Assembly: GCA_037176885.1 (NCBI GenBank)
Contig: JAWWNJ010000126.1
Span: forward strand, 496,001-560,000
DNA length: 64,000 nt
Direction of reading: 5' to 3'
Source: Favolaschia claudopus
Lineage: Eukaryota > Basidiomycota > Agaricomycetes > Agaricales > Mycenaceae
Shown: piece after piece, positions 10,801-22,794 of the stretch
Position numbering within the stretch: position 1 is the first letter of the stretch
How the letters are laid out: each line of letters opens with the position of its first letter
The notes under the pieces: generated by a model
Told to the model about the DNA's origin: nothing
Seen by the model: only the letters and a program-made list of their open reading frames with translations
The model's database searches: none
Program-made: the position numbers and the translations under genes

Positions 10801-13800
10801 GATGTCGATTGTCGGGTGAGCCGGTCGTGCAGTGACACCGCGTGCGAGGCGAGGACGTTTCTTCAGACTGTCGATCAGCTGGGTGCGGAGCTTTCGGAGG
10901 TCACTTCGTGAAATCTGATTCCCGTCTTTGAAAACCTTGTTTCGAAGGTCGCGGAATATGGCACTTTCTAGTTGGTTGAAATCCAATTCTTCCAGTGCCG
11001 AATCGAATGTGTATCCCCTGGGCTGGGGCCTATCCGGATAGATGAGCTATGAGGACAAAAAATTAGGACCAGGGAATGTCATTAGATAGATTCACGAACG
11101 CGGAGCATCGCTAGGTCGGTGGGAGAAGGATACGAATTTACCGATGTTTGTTCGATACCGTCTTTATATAGCCTCCCAGAATATAGCATGACGCTGAGCT
11201 TGTCGAACTAGAGGAAATGAGTTGGGCTTTGGGCTCGCGAGTCTAAGCCATACCGCTGTGCCGACAAGATCTTTCTCGAATTCATCTTTTGTAATATCAA
11301 TCGGCGTATTGGGAATCGCATGTTCATGATGCAAACCCAGAGCGTGCCTAAGCGTACAACACATCAGAATTCGCGTAGCCAGAGAGACCAATACAGCGTA
11401 CCCGAGTTCGTGATATAGTGTTTGATCACTCTTCAGCAAGTCCTCCAGTTCAAGGTCGTCGTCATTGTCCATGGCCTGGTTGTTGATGTAGAAAGAAGTG
11501 AATACAGGCAGGTGGTTTGGAGCGTCTGCTGGTTTGGTTGCGGTCATCTGGGCGCGACCGAATGCCGCCCACCCAACCGTTAACCCCCACTCTTCTGGAG
11601 CTCCAAAAAAGATACGGATATTGCACCGATTTAAAGAATCGAGGGTGGGCTTTCCTTTCGTACCAAAGTTCAAGGCATCAATATTGTCGACGAATCTGAA
11701 TTCTAGGGATGTGTTGCGGCTATACCATGCCAAGGCATTCTGCACGCGCTTTCGGCGATAATCTGTGGCTTTGTCGGGATTGAGGAAACCATACGTGATG
11801 ACAGTGTACGGATCCCATAATTCGCCTTTGTTCCCAAAAAGCGAGCTGATGAATGAAGGGACCGCTCGGATCGCTCCGTGCTGGACCCCGCTTGGAGCAC
11901 CTGTCTCGCTAGCGGTATCCGAAGAATCGACCTCGGAGACCCCACACCAAACCGGTTGCTCGACGGGCGCCAGACCGTGGGGAACATTCCAGTTTTGCGG
12001 GGGAAGGAAGCCATCGTCACGGTCGTTTTCACGCTGCTCACGAGAAGGGAGGAGTTCGGAAGGATTGTATAGAGTTTGTTCGCGGCGTGAGAGTCGTAGA
12101 CGTGTGGTAAGATTAGTGACTAGCTCAGCACGAAGCTGCGTGAGTGCGTCAGGCACAATGGTGTTGTCTTGACCGATCGCGTCTCGCCGCAGTCCCAGAA
12201 AGCGGACTTTTTCTTCGTTGGTAAACTCCAGATTTGTAAGAGCGTATTCGAATGTCCACCCGTCGGAATTATCGGGATACAGAAGCTATGAGAAAATCAG
12301 GATGGATCATCGGGATAGCAAATCGCACGAACGCAAAGCATATCCAAGTCAGTGGAGGACGGCCATCCATTGGTGTTGGTTGGATGCGGATTTGTAGCGG
12401 TGTTTTTGTATTCGTAGCCGCTGTATAACATGATGCTGTCCTTGTCGAACTGCGAAGAGTAAGTACGACAGAAAATAATAGACATTTTATTTCAACCTTT
12501 GTGCCCGCCAACGAATTTTGATACCAGTATTTGACTGGGCGAGTCCAGTCCTTGAGTGGCGCATTGGGGTGCTCATGTTCATGATGTAGACCCAGAGCGT
12601 GTCTTGAGAAACGAGCAGTCGGTCGGAAATAAAGACGACGGGGAGAAAAGCAACACTTACCCAATCTCGTGGTATAATGTCCCGTTCCTGTCATAGAATT
12701 CCAGCCCCTGGCCGAGCTTTTCCTCCTCGGCTTGGTTCATGGGCTGGTCGTTGAGGTACAAACTCGTCCATTTCGGGATGATGTTGACCCAATAACGTGG
12801 TTTTGTGGGATCGGGACTGAAAATGACGCGTGGACCTCCCGTATCGATCTGAGTCTTCCCCGGTGCGCCCCACCCCACGATCCACGCGCCTTCTTCGGGA
12901 TCGCCGAAGTAGATACGCATATAGCATCGAGCGCGCGTCGCTTCATCATCAAAGTCCCAGTTCTCGATGCCCTCGACTAATTGGAACCTCAGCGACGTGT
13001 TCTGCGAGTAGAGAGCAAACGCGTTCGCCATCCGGTCCTTCCGATATTGCGTCGCTTTGGCGGGGTTCAAGAAGCCGTAGGTGATTGTGGTGTAGGGATC
13101 CCAAAGCTCTTCGTTCGGGAGTTTTCTGAAGACGCTTTGAAGGGCGCCACTCGGAGTAGTAGCAATAGTATCGGCAGTGGCTACTTCCGGGAAGTCGACG
13201 GGATCAATAGTGGCGCACCAGCCAAGATCTTCGGGACGGGGATGAGCTAGAGGGGAGCTTCAATACAGCGAATTGGTAGGCATGAATGGAAAGTAATCAC
13301 GCGTATCGTCATTCTCGTTTTCAGTTCCATCTACCAATCGATCAGTACCGAGAATGAAGAAGAAGAAGAAGAAGAAAAAACATACTGGGGTCGACACCAT
13401 GAGCTGGCTGGTCAGGCGAACCCGGAGGCGCGAGACGTCCAGATAACAGATACGCATGGAAGATTGCTCGCATCTTGCGAATGTTGCCTTGGGATTGAGC
13501 GTCCGTCATCGCTTGCGCAGTCGCAGCATCGACCAACTGAGTCGCAGCGGTGTTCGAATCGTTCGATACCGGATAGTTGGCCATCAAATAGCTGAGGTCT
13601 GCCGTAGGAACTCCTTTCGCCTGTGAATCCGGAAGAAGAACGTCGGTTTGTTGGGAGGTGAGTGCGGCGGGGATTGGGTATCTATGCGCGCAGGGATACA
13701 TTGATTGTGCATAGAGTTGGTAAACGACGCAAGAGACATACCTCATCAGAGACGATGTTCTGACCTCGTCGTAATTTGAAACGCCTTTAGAGTTGTATAC

Positions 13801-15893
13801 GTCGAGGATTTGAGTCTTCGTAGTCGCCGAATCCCAACCGAAGCATCGCTGGTAGCATGAATAAATTGCTTCATCGTCCAGGGTGACCGGACCGCCGTTT
13901 CCCGGGCCTGGATGTCTAGGAAAGAGTGGGTTGGTAGGACGCGAAGGTGAGATGCGGATCCAAGACGTACTCGTGCATCACTATCCAGTGAATAGATGAG
14001 CAAGGTGAGTCAGGGAGAGGTAGAATGAATTACATACTCCCGAGCATATGGCAAAGCAGGTGCAGTGCGAGTGACGCCTCGCTGGCGGTCAGGGTATAGG
14101 TATCGCTCAAGACAATGTTGACGGTGGCCTCCGAAGGAGGGGCCTCACGAGCGGCTTGCCCAACTAACGACAGGTTCAGATGATAGCGGAAATAAACAAG
14201 TAAATGAATTCATACTGTAAGACCACGACCCCGCATTAGGATCGAACGAGACTCGGACGAATCCTGCTGAAGTGACTTGCATGAAGCGATAATTCATGAT
14301 GTTCGCCCTGCGCGAGTGAGAATGTCATTGTAGACGGATAGAGAGTTAAAGCGACGAAACGAACCAATTGTTGATGTTGAGATTGAATTTAGTTTGTTGT
14401 CCAGCGGTTCCGCCGATGAACGAGTATGGAATGATCTGAAGAAAATTATAGATGATATCAACTTTGCGAAGATCAAATCGATACACACCGAGCCATTCTC
14501 CCAGAACAGATCTAGTTTCCTCAGAAGCGCGTCGACTGCGCTGCTCTTCGGCAAACCTAACGCATCGCAGATGGACTCCGTGTCCGAAGGGGTCTTGCTT
14601 GAGTTCTTGGGCCAACGTATCGTGCAAATGGGCACTGTTACCGCGGCACCGATCGAGGGCAACTGCGTGGAAGCGGATGTCGGGGCTGCGAGTAATGTAC
14701 AATATTAGATATTTCTTTTCGAAAGAAGGAGGAAGACGCACCAGCAGTAGTGATCGCAGCACCGATGCCTTGCGTTCCGTTCATCCCAGGTCCCGTGGTC
14801 GTAGAGACTCCTGACGGAACAGGCGCAGACGCAGTCACTGGAGCTAGGCGCCAATCAATACAAGGGAAGCAGATAATTTCGATGAAGCTTCACTGATAGA
14901 AGGGACGGTGGTGGAGGAAACAGCCGTATTGGGAGCGGTTGTCGACGCGATAGGCGCGACAGTCGGACCTAGCACTCGCTGGTAAGTACAATTCGAAAGG
15001 CTTGAGATAGAAAGATTACCAGGCGCGCTGACGCTGGGGACAGCGCCGGTTACGGGAGCCATAACCACAGGTGCAGGAATCGGAGCTGACAAAATGAACA
15101 AATCAAAGGAAGAGATTCACGATGAAATGCTTACCTGGTGCGGGCGCGTTGAGAGAAGAATTGGAGGCCTTGAGGCTCGCAATTGAAGTGGGCACTGTAT
15201 GAGAGTTAGTACATGTATGATGATTCGAAACGAGTGACTCGTCATTTGGAATGAAATACACAAGCTTACCTCCTGCTGGGTTTACCGCAAGACCTAGTTC
15301 AAATTTAATTCGCAAACAATAGTATTTGGAGGAAAACGTACCACTCGAGCCAGTGGGATTGACGGCGGTTGAAGCTAGTATAACTGGTGGCACTGAAGCT
15401 AATTAGAATAGTGTATCAGAGTCGAACAAAAGAGAACCATTCAGATACCTGAGGCAAAAGCATTCGGCTTAAATGCAGCTCGAGCTTGAGCGAGTGGCGC
15501 CCCGGCTGCGGGAGGGTAAAGAAAAGTGAGCGACATGGAATGGAATCACTCACAATTGGATGCGCTGACCGCTGCTGGGGTTGCGGCAGAAACAGCAGCA
15601 ACTGGAAGGATGTCATAAAAAAGATAGAGGCAAACTACTGACACTTACCGACACCGGAAGCAATCTGGTTGGTATTTTCTGCCAACGCAAACAGAATCGT
15701 CAATAGAGTGCCAGTGTTTTCACGGAAATCGCATACCGGTATTTGGTGCTTCAGGGGACGACGTAGGAGGTTCATTCATTGCAGGTGGAGTCTCCACGCC
15801 TGGAGTAAGCGTCTGCAATGCGTCAGCGACGGCCTCAGCAACGCTATCGGTTGGCTTGTGGGGATCGGTTGGGCTCTGAGTTGAAGAAGACAT
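7810..15893 (-). CDS. giant multi-domain metzincin protein: one pseudo-peptidase and two active-looking domains plus long tail
   Basis: Start ATG at 15893 (MSSSTQSPTDPHKPTD), end at 7810; about 2,200 residues in over 25 exons. Order: a Pro/Ala/Ser/Thr-rich N-terminus (about 225 residues) from small exons that all begin and end in phase 1; domain A (about 14,710-13,390) with zinc site HLLCHMLGMMHEH, which keeps the three His but has Leu for the catalytic Glu; domain B (about 13,246-12,300) with HEIGHALGLHHEH and Met-turn DSIMLYSG; domain C (about 12,140-11,060) with HELGHALGLHHEH and SVMLYSG. Spliced junctions MLC-LLYPD and MLR-LIYPD join B to C and C to the tail. The tail (about 1,000 residues, 11,050-7810) has a Gln-rich coiled coil near 9523-8780, a Ser-rich loop and no domain I recognise. 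HExxHxxGxxH plus Met-turn define metzincin zinc peptidases. There is no signal peptide. The A-to-B join needs a 139-nt intron (13385-13247); otherwise A ends at 13260. Confidence 0.75.
13260..13330 (-). other. possible alternative terminal exon ending domain A
   Basis: After donor 13386/13385 a 55-nt intron (13385-13331) could splice to this short exon, which adds an acidic stretch ending FPFMPTNSLY and a TGA at 13262-13260. Using the farther acceptor at 13247 instead skips the stop and continues into domain B. Two products, a pseudo-peptidase alone or the triple protein, are therefore possible. Confidence 0.4.
13355..13377 (+). repeat. GAA microsatellite in intron
   Basis: Seven GAA-like units form a (TTC)n pyrimidine tract on the coding strand just after the donor of the intron that decides between the short and long forms of the giant gene. 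Confidence 0.8.
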
Positions 15894-16975
15894 GAGTAGA
15901 ATGAGATGCGATTGCTCGAAAGAACGAGTTGGAAGAAAACATACCTTCGAAATGTTGTATAGTTATATGTTCGGGAACATCAGACTTCTAGCAAACACGA
16001 ACCGAAGCGTTCGGAGCGTAACATCTGCCAGGAACAAATTAAATAACGCAGGGCTGAGGGTTTAACGCGAAACGTGGATGAGATCTGAGTCGGTAAACGT
16101 TTTCCGTCACAGACTTTACAGGCAGAATGCTTGGCACACAGAAAGAATAAGCGAATCAAGGTCCAGCCGCTGGTGTCGGTGTTTGAGGAAGACAGAAAAC
16201 GGGCCAAGAGAGTCGGAAGCAAGAGGGAATTGCAGCACATGACCGGGTCGTGCGAAGTCTGTGATCCGGTCGGCGTTGCCCGCTTCCCAGTCGCGCGGAG
16301 TTGAATTTCCGACAAGGTCGTAGTTCGCCAGTTCACATGGCGGACGTCGATCCATTGCGGCCGCAGCCGGTCAGTTTGATAGTATAGTATAGAACTTACT
16401 CTACAGATGTGTACGGTAAAACAGGTACATGATTACCTGAGTAGGAATTCAACTAAAATTCAACACCAGCGAAACTCGAGGTCGGAGGAGCCTGATTGAA
16501 TGATTCAAACACTAGCTCAACGCACATTATTGTGAACGAACGAGGGTAGCGGGGATTGACCGTGACAAGACCTGTAGTACCATACGTGTAGGCCACTTCT
16601 GGCCGCTTTCAACCGAAGCGCAATTTTTTCCGATGTCGTTAGAGCCGAAATACGCGACGACGACGAGCATCAATTTCATGTTCAATGCCACAGGTACAAC
16701 AGAATCAAATCAATCTCCGGTGCGAACATAACGCCTGTCAGCTCTATGGCCAGGAACGTCTAACTTCAACACGCATGGTACATTTCAGTAATTGATTCAT
16801 TAGGCGAAGTTAGCGGCTTCGTTCGCCGCGTCTTACTTCGCTTGACATGGACAATCGTGCGTGAGTCTCGGTGGGGGGTGGTACAAAATTCCGTCAGTCC
16901 TCTACTAGTGCCAGTGCTTCGAATCATCGACACCTACTTACTTGCTTTCCTCGCTCCCCTGCTTTGCCTCCGAAG
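15894..16975. promoter_or_regulatory. divergent promoter between two metzincin genes
   Basis: This 1.08 kb stretch separates two head-to-head start codons (15893 minus, 16976 plus). Frames inside it (for example 16336-15980 minus) lack motifs and intron support. No clear TATA box was found; a repeated AGTATAGTATAGA motif lies near 16380. Confidence 0.45.
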
Positions 16976-18246
16976 ATGTCTTTCATCGCGCAATGGAAAA
17001 CCTGCGGACTCGCTCCCTCCACTGCGTTGTTACAGCAGAGTCAGAAAAATTCGACTGCAGCCACTTCGGCGTCGCATGCCGTGGTTACAAGATTGGATCA
17101 ACTCTGGGATGCTGGGTCGGTATGTGTGCTACGCGGAATTTCAGTTTGATTGGAAGTATCACTGAGATAATTCGCAGACCGTAACGTATTCCTTCCTCGG
17201 GGGAACTGCGAATCAACAGGCGAAGGTGGATAAGGTCGTCCTCGAGTGGTCTGATATCTTTCGTTAAGTTTGATCAGAGTCGGAATTCAAGTTGATTTAC
17301 TTCGGTTGTGCACGCAGGCTTCCGTACGCGAATTTGAACTTCCAGAGGGTAAACCAGGGTGGTACGATCCGCATAGCATTTGACGCTAGTTCGGGGTCTT
17401 GGAGCTGGGGTAAGTATTTGATTTATTTTATTTCGCACTTCAATCAATTGCACGGAATTTCAGTGGGAACTCTGAATCGCAACTTACCTAGCTACGACAC
17501 AACGATGAACCTGGGATGGATCAACAACGACACGACGATTTCTGCGGACGACCGGGCGGTGATTCTACATGAGTTCGGGTGAGTGTCGGTCTGCTGAGAT
17601 AAATTCTGCAAGATCTCACCCATTGATTATAGCCACGTCTTGGGTTTGCTTCACGAGTACGTCTTAAACATTCACCTGGCAAATATTTAGCGATTCTGAT
17701 TGAGAGAAATTAAATTGATTCCAGACATCAAAGCCCTGCCCGCGGCGGGACGCTTCACCTGGACGAAAACGCCGTCTATGCGTACTACGCCATGACTCAG
17801 GGATGGAACAAAGCTATGATCAAGTCGCAGATCATCGACGTGTACGACACGAACGATGTGTCGAATTACAGTACGCTAGATATGAAGTCTATCATGATGT
17901 GAGTCCGCTCCCCCACTATATTCAATCGATTCAAAAGTTACTCACCTTCCTTCCATCAATTCTCAGGTACTTCATGCCCGCCGCCATGGACAAAGAGCGC
18001 ATCGAAATCAAGCCCAACTACGTGCTTTCCGAGCTCGACAAAGCGTACATGGTCATCAACTACCCCAGAGCGAAACCGCACCCGTCGGCGCCGCAGTGGA
18101 CATTGGCGTATGCGTTGAAGGTGGCTGGGGTGAGTGGGGCGGCGGCGAAGGATATGTTGGCGTTGGGGAGTGATGCGCCGAGTTTGAGGAGTTTGTTCAC
18201 GGCGGCGCAGATTAAGGCGCGGATTAAGGCGAAGGGAGGGAATTGA
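16976..18246 (+). CDS. single-domain metzincin zinc metallopeptidase
   Basis: Seven exons: 16976-17119, 17178-17248, 17318-17409, 17464-17578, 17633-17656, 17725-17898, 17967-18246, giving about 300 residues. It begins MSFIAQWKTCGLAPST and has no signal peptide. The catalytic site is HEFGHVLGLLHEH (HExxHxxGxxH, with the Glu), and the Met-turn is KSIMMY. Before it, TVTYSFLGGTANQQ and a W followed by phase-2 intron match domain A of the giant neighbour (IIPYSFIGGTAGQQ), including that intron position; after it, LDENAVYAYY and DVYDTNDVSNYS match LDDEAIYSCY and DVYNSKGVSNYD. It is thus a close homologue of domain A that retained the catalytic Glu. Substrate unknown; it would act inside the cell or leave by an unconventional route. 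Confidence 0.85.
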
Positions 18247-18769
18247 CGGTCGGGAACGAGTGGGTCAAGATCCTTCAATAAATATTTTTAGGTGGCGGAT
18301 CAAGAATTCAGATTTTTTCGTTGTGGATGAGTGACCGACTAGAATGTTCCGAGCAGCCAAGATGAGAGAATTTCTAACAATTTGAAGACTTGCAGCTTGT
18401 CAGTACCCCGGGTCCCGAGTAGCCAAGTCAAGATTAAGCTCAGATTGGTCTACCATTCACTTCCCAGTCGAGTCAAAGTCAAGTCCGAGTCGTTGGTCGC
18501 CAGACAATTTGAAGGTCCAGTTAGAAAAGATGTCGGTAGCAGTTATTCAAGTGTCCTGAGTCCAGGGATATTATTTATCGTGAGGGATGTACGGCTGGAG
18601 AGCACAATCGACCAAATTGAGTGGGAGATGATGAGAGTCGAGAGTCCTTGATTCTCTTTTTGATTCTGAATTCACCAGAATCCACCACACACATTCAACT
18701 TGCCGATCTACGGACCGAAGAGCGGAGTAGCGGGATGTAGGGCAGGAAAAAGTCTTCGCCGAAGAAACT
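18247..18769. other. intergenic, no gene seen
   Basis: This is the 3' flank of the metzincin gene. Only short frames without motifs occur. Confidence 0.45.
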
Positions 18770-20740
18770 GGGGCCAAGCTATGGAATTTGAGCCGTATCA
18801 GACTGAACCGGAAAACGGTGGTGGTGGTTCGTGTCAAGAAACAGTCGGGGCGATCGGCCGAAAGCCAACGTTCTCAGGAGCACGTGCTAGCCCACCTCTT
18901 TTCCCGCCACCGCTGACATTACGCCGACGCTCGTCGTCCACATGATGGGAACCACTCGAGAGCTTTGTCGACATCTCGCGTAACCCCCTCCTCTTTGGCT
19001 TGCTCCCCGCTCGCATGCCAGCACAACTCAAATTTTCGCCGTCTGCAAAACGATCCGCCGCCACGAGCCACGAACTTGAGCGGAATACTTATGACGATCT
19101 CGGCCTATGGTGTGCAGCTGTTGTCCGATCTACATCTCCCCATGCTAACTGGCCCAATTTCATCAGAAAAAAACACTTGAAATTCATCGAGAGCGACTGG
19201 CGCCGTTCTTCGTGGACTCCGAGCCCCGTCTCGGGCTGCTTGCTTCCTCTCCCCCGCCGGCCCTGCTGGCTCGACGGCTGGATGTGCGCCCAAACAGAGG
19301 ACACTCGCTCTTGGTGTGTGCTCACTTTTTCCTCCTCCTATCTGCATTTATGATCGTGTCGTCAGTCGTTATATTCTCCATACCCCTTCATCACACACCC
19401 ATTCCCATACCCGCCTTGTTTCCTGGTACATGGACACAGCTATTTTTCTCCGTGCTGGGGCTTTTGCGTACGCCCGCACATCTCACTTCAAAAGTCCATC
19501 CCCTTCCTTCTTCGTATCCCACTCATCGGACCCTCGACACGCCCCCGCCACGTCATATCCCTTTTCGGCGTACTCTTCAGGTCTTCCTTCTTCCGTGCTC
19601 CATCGTACCCTCCCTCAACGGAGGCAGAATCGACCTTACATGCGTCGCGCATTCCCTCCTCATTTAGGTACTTGCCGTGGAGCCGTCGATTTGACGGGGG
19701 ATCAAGGTGGTGAATGGCGCGTCGAGGAGGAGCAGGTGAAGGAGACGAGTCTGCGGTAACGTGGTACGTCGACTATATTTTCAATTGAATCTCTTCTCGC
19801 ACTCAAATCTCTCCATCTCGGTAGATTCTTCGTTCCGCCTGACTCCTGTATCTATTCGAACGCAACACTCGTCAAGCCCCGCAAGTTTTCCCCGCAGGTG
19901 GTGCCGGTGGTGAGCAAGGAGAGGGATGGAGAGAACGTCTCCTTCACTTTGGATCGGAGTAGGAGGTGCAGTGGGAAGTGGGGATGCGGGTGCCTGGGTC
20001 GCGTATGGATGTGATGTGGGTGGAATCTCTACCTCAAAGTCATATGAGTTCGTACTGACCGAATTTCGTCCCCTCCTCCAGCCACCTACACAGCTTCTAA
20101 ACGTACCCTCCTACACGTACCCTCGACATCGGCGCCCGTTGCACTGTCGCGCTCCCCAACCTGCTTGCTCATCAGCTCTTCTCCTCCTTTCTCGCCTCCC
20201 CATCTTCCTCATTGCCTTCCCCACAATCAGCCGCCACTCAACGCCCGCAACGCACTTCCGCCCCCGCCGCTCGCATCTGCTCTCGAGATTCAAGAGTCAA
20301 AACGCAGAGGATTCGCTAGCGACAGCTGAGGCGAGGAGCGCGTTGAGCGCGCGCATGAAGACGAACAGGAGAAAGAGAGAAAGCGGGTGACGGAGCGGGA
20401 GGAGGAGAGAGAGAGAGAGAGAGAGAAGGTGAGGAGGAGAGGGTGGGGAGTGGGTGAGGGAGAGGGTGAGGGTGGACGCCAGCGGGCGAAGGAGCGGGAG
20501 GGTGGGGATTGGGATGGGTTTGCGGGCGGTGGTGGGTCTGGGTCGTGAAGGTGGTGTGGAAGGAGGGAGGACAGGGGATGGGAAGCCGGCGTAGATGCAG
20601 CATTTCCCGACGGCCAGTCGACTCCGGTGAGAGAGGTGCGGCATTCGATATCATTGCGTTGTTGGTGCAGGCTACGGCGGGGGCGGTCGAGGGAGGATAT
20701 GTGAGTGGAGGCGAGGGATAGGGAAGCTGAGGGTGCTTGG
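18770..20740 (+). repeat. diverged direct duplication, copy 1
   Basis: Several blocks recur in the same order and orientation at 25500-27925: GGAAAACGGTGGTGGTGGTT near 18812, CGGCCGAAAGCCA and CAGGAGCACGTGCT near 18860, GGTGTGTGCTCACTTT near 19313, CGCAGAGGATTCGCTAGCGA near 20308, and a GTTGGTGCAG-CGGCGGG block near 20660. Spacing is similar (1,496 versus 1,442 bp between the first and fourth blocks). No convincing gene was found in it. On the minus strand both copies end a frame with an ASESSA motif, so an unrecognised coding family remains possible. It also contains a (GA)n tract at about 20405-20426. Confidence 0.65.
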
Positions 20741-22336
20741 GGTGGCGGGTAGGAGAGAGAGAGGTCCGTCCCGTGAAATCCCTGTTCGGTGCGATTCAGC
20801 CTGACGCTCTTGAGACCCTTACCACAATGCCTCTCCACGGCCTCTTTCTCATCCACCCGAACCCCAACGCTCGTTAAGCGATATCATCGGCCGCATGAAA
20901 CGCTATCAGCTCACCCCACTGCATCCCCCGTCGATTAGAGCTGCAGCGAATCGCGCCAGCTCCTCTTTGCGATATCACCCTCGGCGCACCAATTGTCGTT
21001 TCCTCCGCGTTGATGTGTCACCGCAGCTGCGCTGCCTACTCGTGTCGGGGATGGGGCGAGATGTCTATGCGACGATGCAGATGTACATGTAGACGAAAGC
21101 TATAGGCGGATAGGTAATCTGTACGCGTTCGGTCGCGGAGTCTCGTGCGGGGTGGGATACGATGAGGAGTCGAGGATACTTGTTTGTGTCATGGATGTGG
21201 CGTCGACGGGCCTGGCGTGGTCGTTGTACGGGACCAAGCACGAGGCATGCAGATGGAGGAAGAGAGTGTTTTCGCTCATCCTCCCTTCTCCTGAGCTCAT
21301 CGTCCCGCATACTGGCGGTCTCTCGCTCCGATGTACCCTCAGCCTCTGCTCATGGAAGTGGTCCGTTGTTACCTGAAGCTTGACAGCAACGTTGACGCTG
21401 ACGCGCCCATGAATGACTCTGCCCTTTCCGGTTTCGTGTTTTTCCCCCTCACACGCTTCACCCCGAGCCGACGCTTCTTGCAATGTCGTGGTGGGTGAAC
21501 GCGACTCAATCTGCAAGCGGCAGTCGAGATAAGATGATTTCTACTCACACGTACCTCGTGCGCTCGCCCCGCCTTTATCTTCCTTTTGGCCTGAGCTTCG
21601 GCTTGGTCATCCCCCATTCTTGCTGCGGTGCAGACTCCCGACCCTCTGCTACTCTGCACAGCCTCGAAGCTTCGTTTCGCGTTTTCCTCGATGACCAGAA
21701 TGTCGTTCTCATCATCTCTATCTCGTGCCTCGGTTCACACTCCCTGCTCTACTTGACCTCAGCTTGCCTTGTCTATCACCACTCGGCCTTGTCTCCTGCG
21801 CGGTTGGATGCCCTCCTTTCTTGGTGATGGATGCTCGTTGCTGAGTCCTCGTCCAAACGCGACCGGCGGCGCTCATGTCGTATTTGTATCTTACACTATA
21901 GAGTACATATCCGACTAAATTTTGGGCAACGTACGGACTCTATATCTGGCAAGACACTGTCTATGCCTATATTTCGTTGCAACAGTCTTTTGCCAGCTCA
22001 GCCAAACCGATGTGTTGACTTGGAAAACTTCCTTTTCGGGCCACTTAAGGTTGTTTGTCCATGTTGACATTGCCTCACCTCTAACTCCCATGGCGGAGGG
22101 AGACTTCCTTACGGTTAGCTTCACCTCTGATTTCCGTCCAACTGCGGCCGAAGGGAGAACATCCAGGCACTTGCCCGGTCTGGCAATCTGCCATCCAATT
22201 CCGAGAAGGAGTGCTACGATTTGGCTACGATGCAGCGATCAGGAAGCTTCACTGCGCGGAATATCAACAACACTGGTCCTCACCGTGACGGTATATCCCT
22301 CGAATCACTTGGGAACTCGAGGCACTGGCTTCATAC
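20741..22336. other. no gene supported
   Basis: Plus- and minus-strand frames of 70-140 codons are present but they overlap each other, have no shared motif with any family I know, and show no consistent splice pattern. Confidence 0.4.
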
Positions 22337-22507
22337 GCTGCATTCTGCCGCAGCATATTGTCTCCAATTCGACGGCTTCCTAACGAGGTGATCGCAGATA
22401 TTTTCGACCTCTGTTTTCCCGCTTCTCTCTACGAGATTTCCGGTACAGCTTCTATGGAAGAAGAAATGGACTGTATCTCTCATCTTCATCTTCGCAAGCT
22501 GGCGCAC
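22337..22507 (+). pseudogene. F-box gene relic (5' part only)
   Basis: The frame reads CRSILSPIRRLPNEVIADIF followed by DLCFP and ends at a good donor, GTAAGT, at 22508. It closely matches CRSAIAPIQKLPTELLVEIF in the intact F-box gene that starts 290 bp downstream. No second exon resembling the rest of that gene follows, and no clear start codon precedes. It looks like a truncated tandem copy. Confidence 0.6.
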
Positions 22508-22794
22508 GTAAGTCTGCGTCGTGCCTCTCTATTTACTGTTTTAACTCATTTCTCCATCCTTTTCGTGAAGTCTTCAAATCCTCCCTTAATGTAGAAACTG
22601 ATTTCGTTTTCAGAGATATATGTAAATTAACGTCCAGCTTGGAATGCACTGTGTGCTCCTTCCTTTTTGAGCGTATATATAATGGGTTATTTGTTTTAGT
22701 TTGCTGCACCTGATCACCCTTTCTTCCTTGCCACCATCACCATCCTACTATCTGCCAACGACGCTCTGCTATACGACGCAAATCCGATTAGAAT

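Noticed and set aside
13260..13262. TGA recoded as a sense codon between domains A and B
   Set aside because: A 139-nt intron removes it and keeps the frame; recoding is not needed.
15980..16336. 118-codon minus-strand frame as a gene
   Set aside because: No motif, no splice-supported extension and it sits in the divergent promoter between two metzincin genes.
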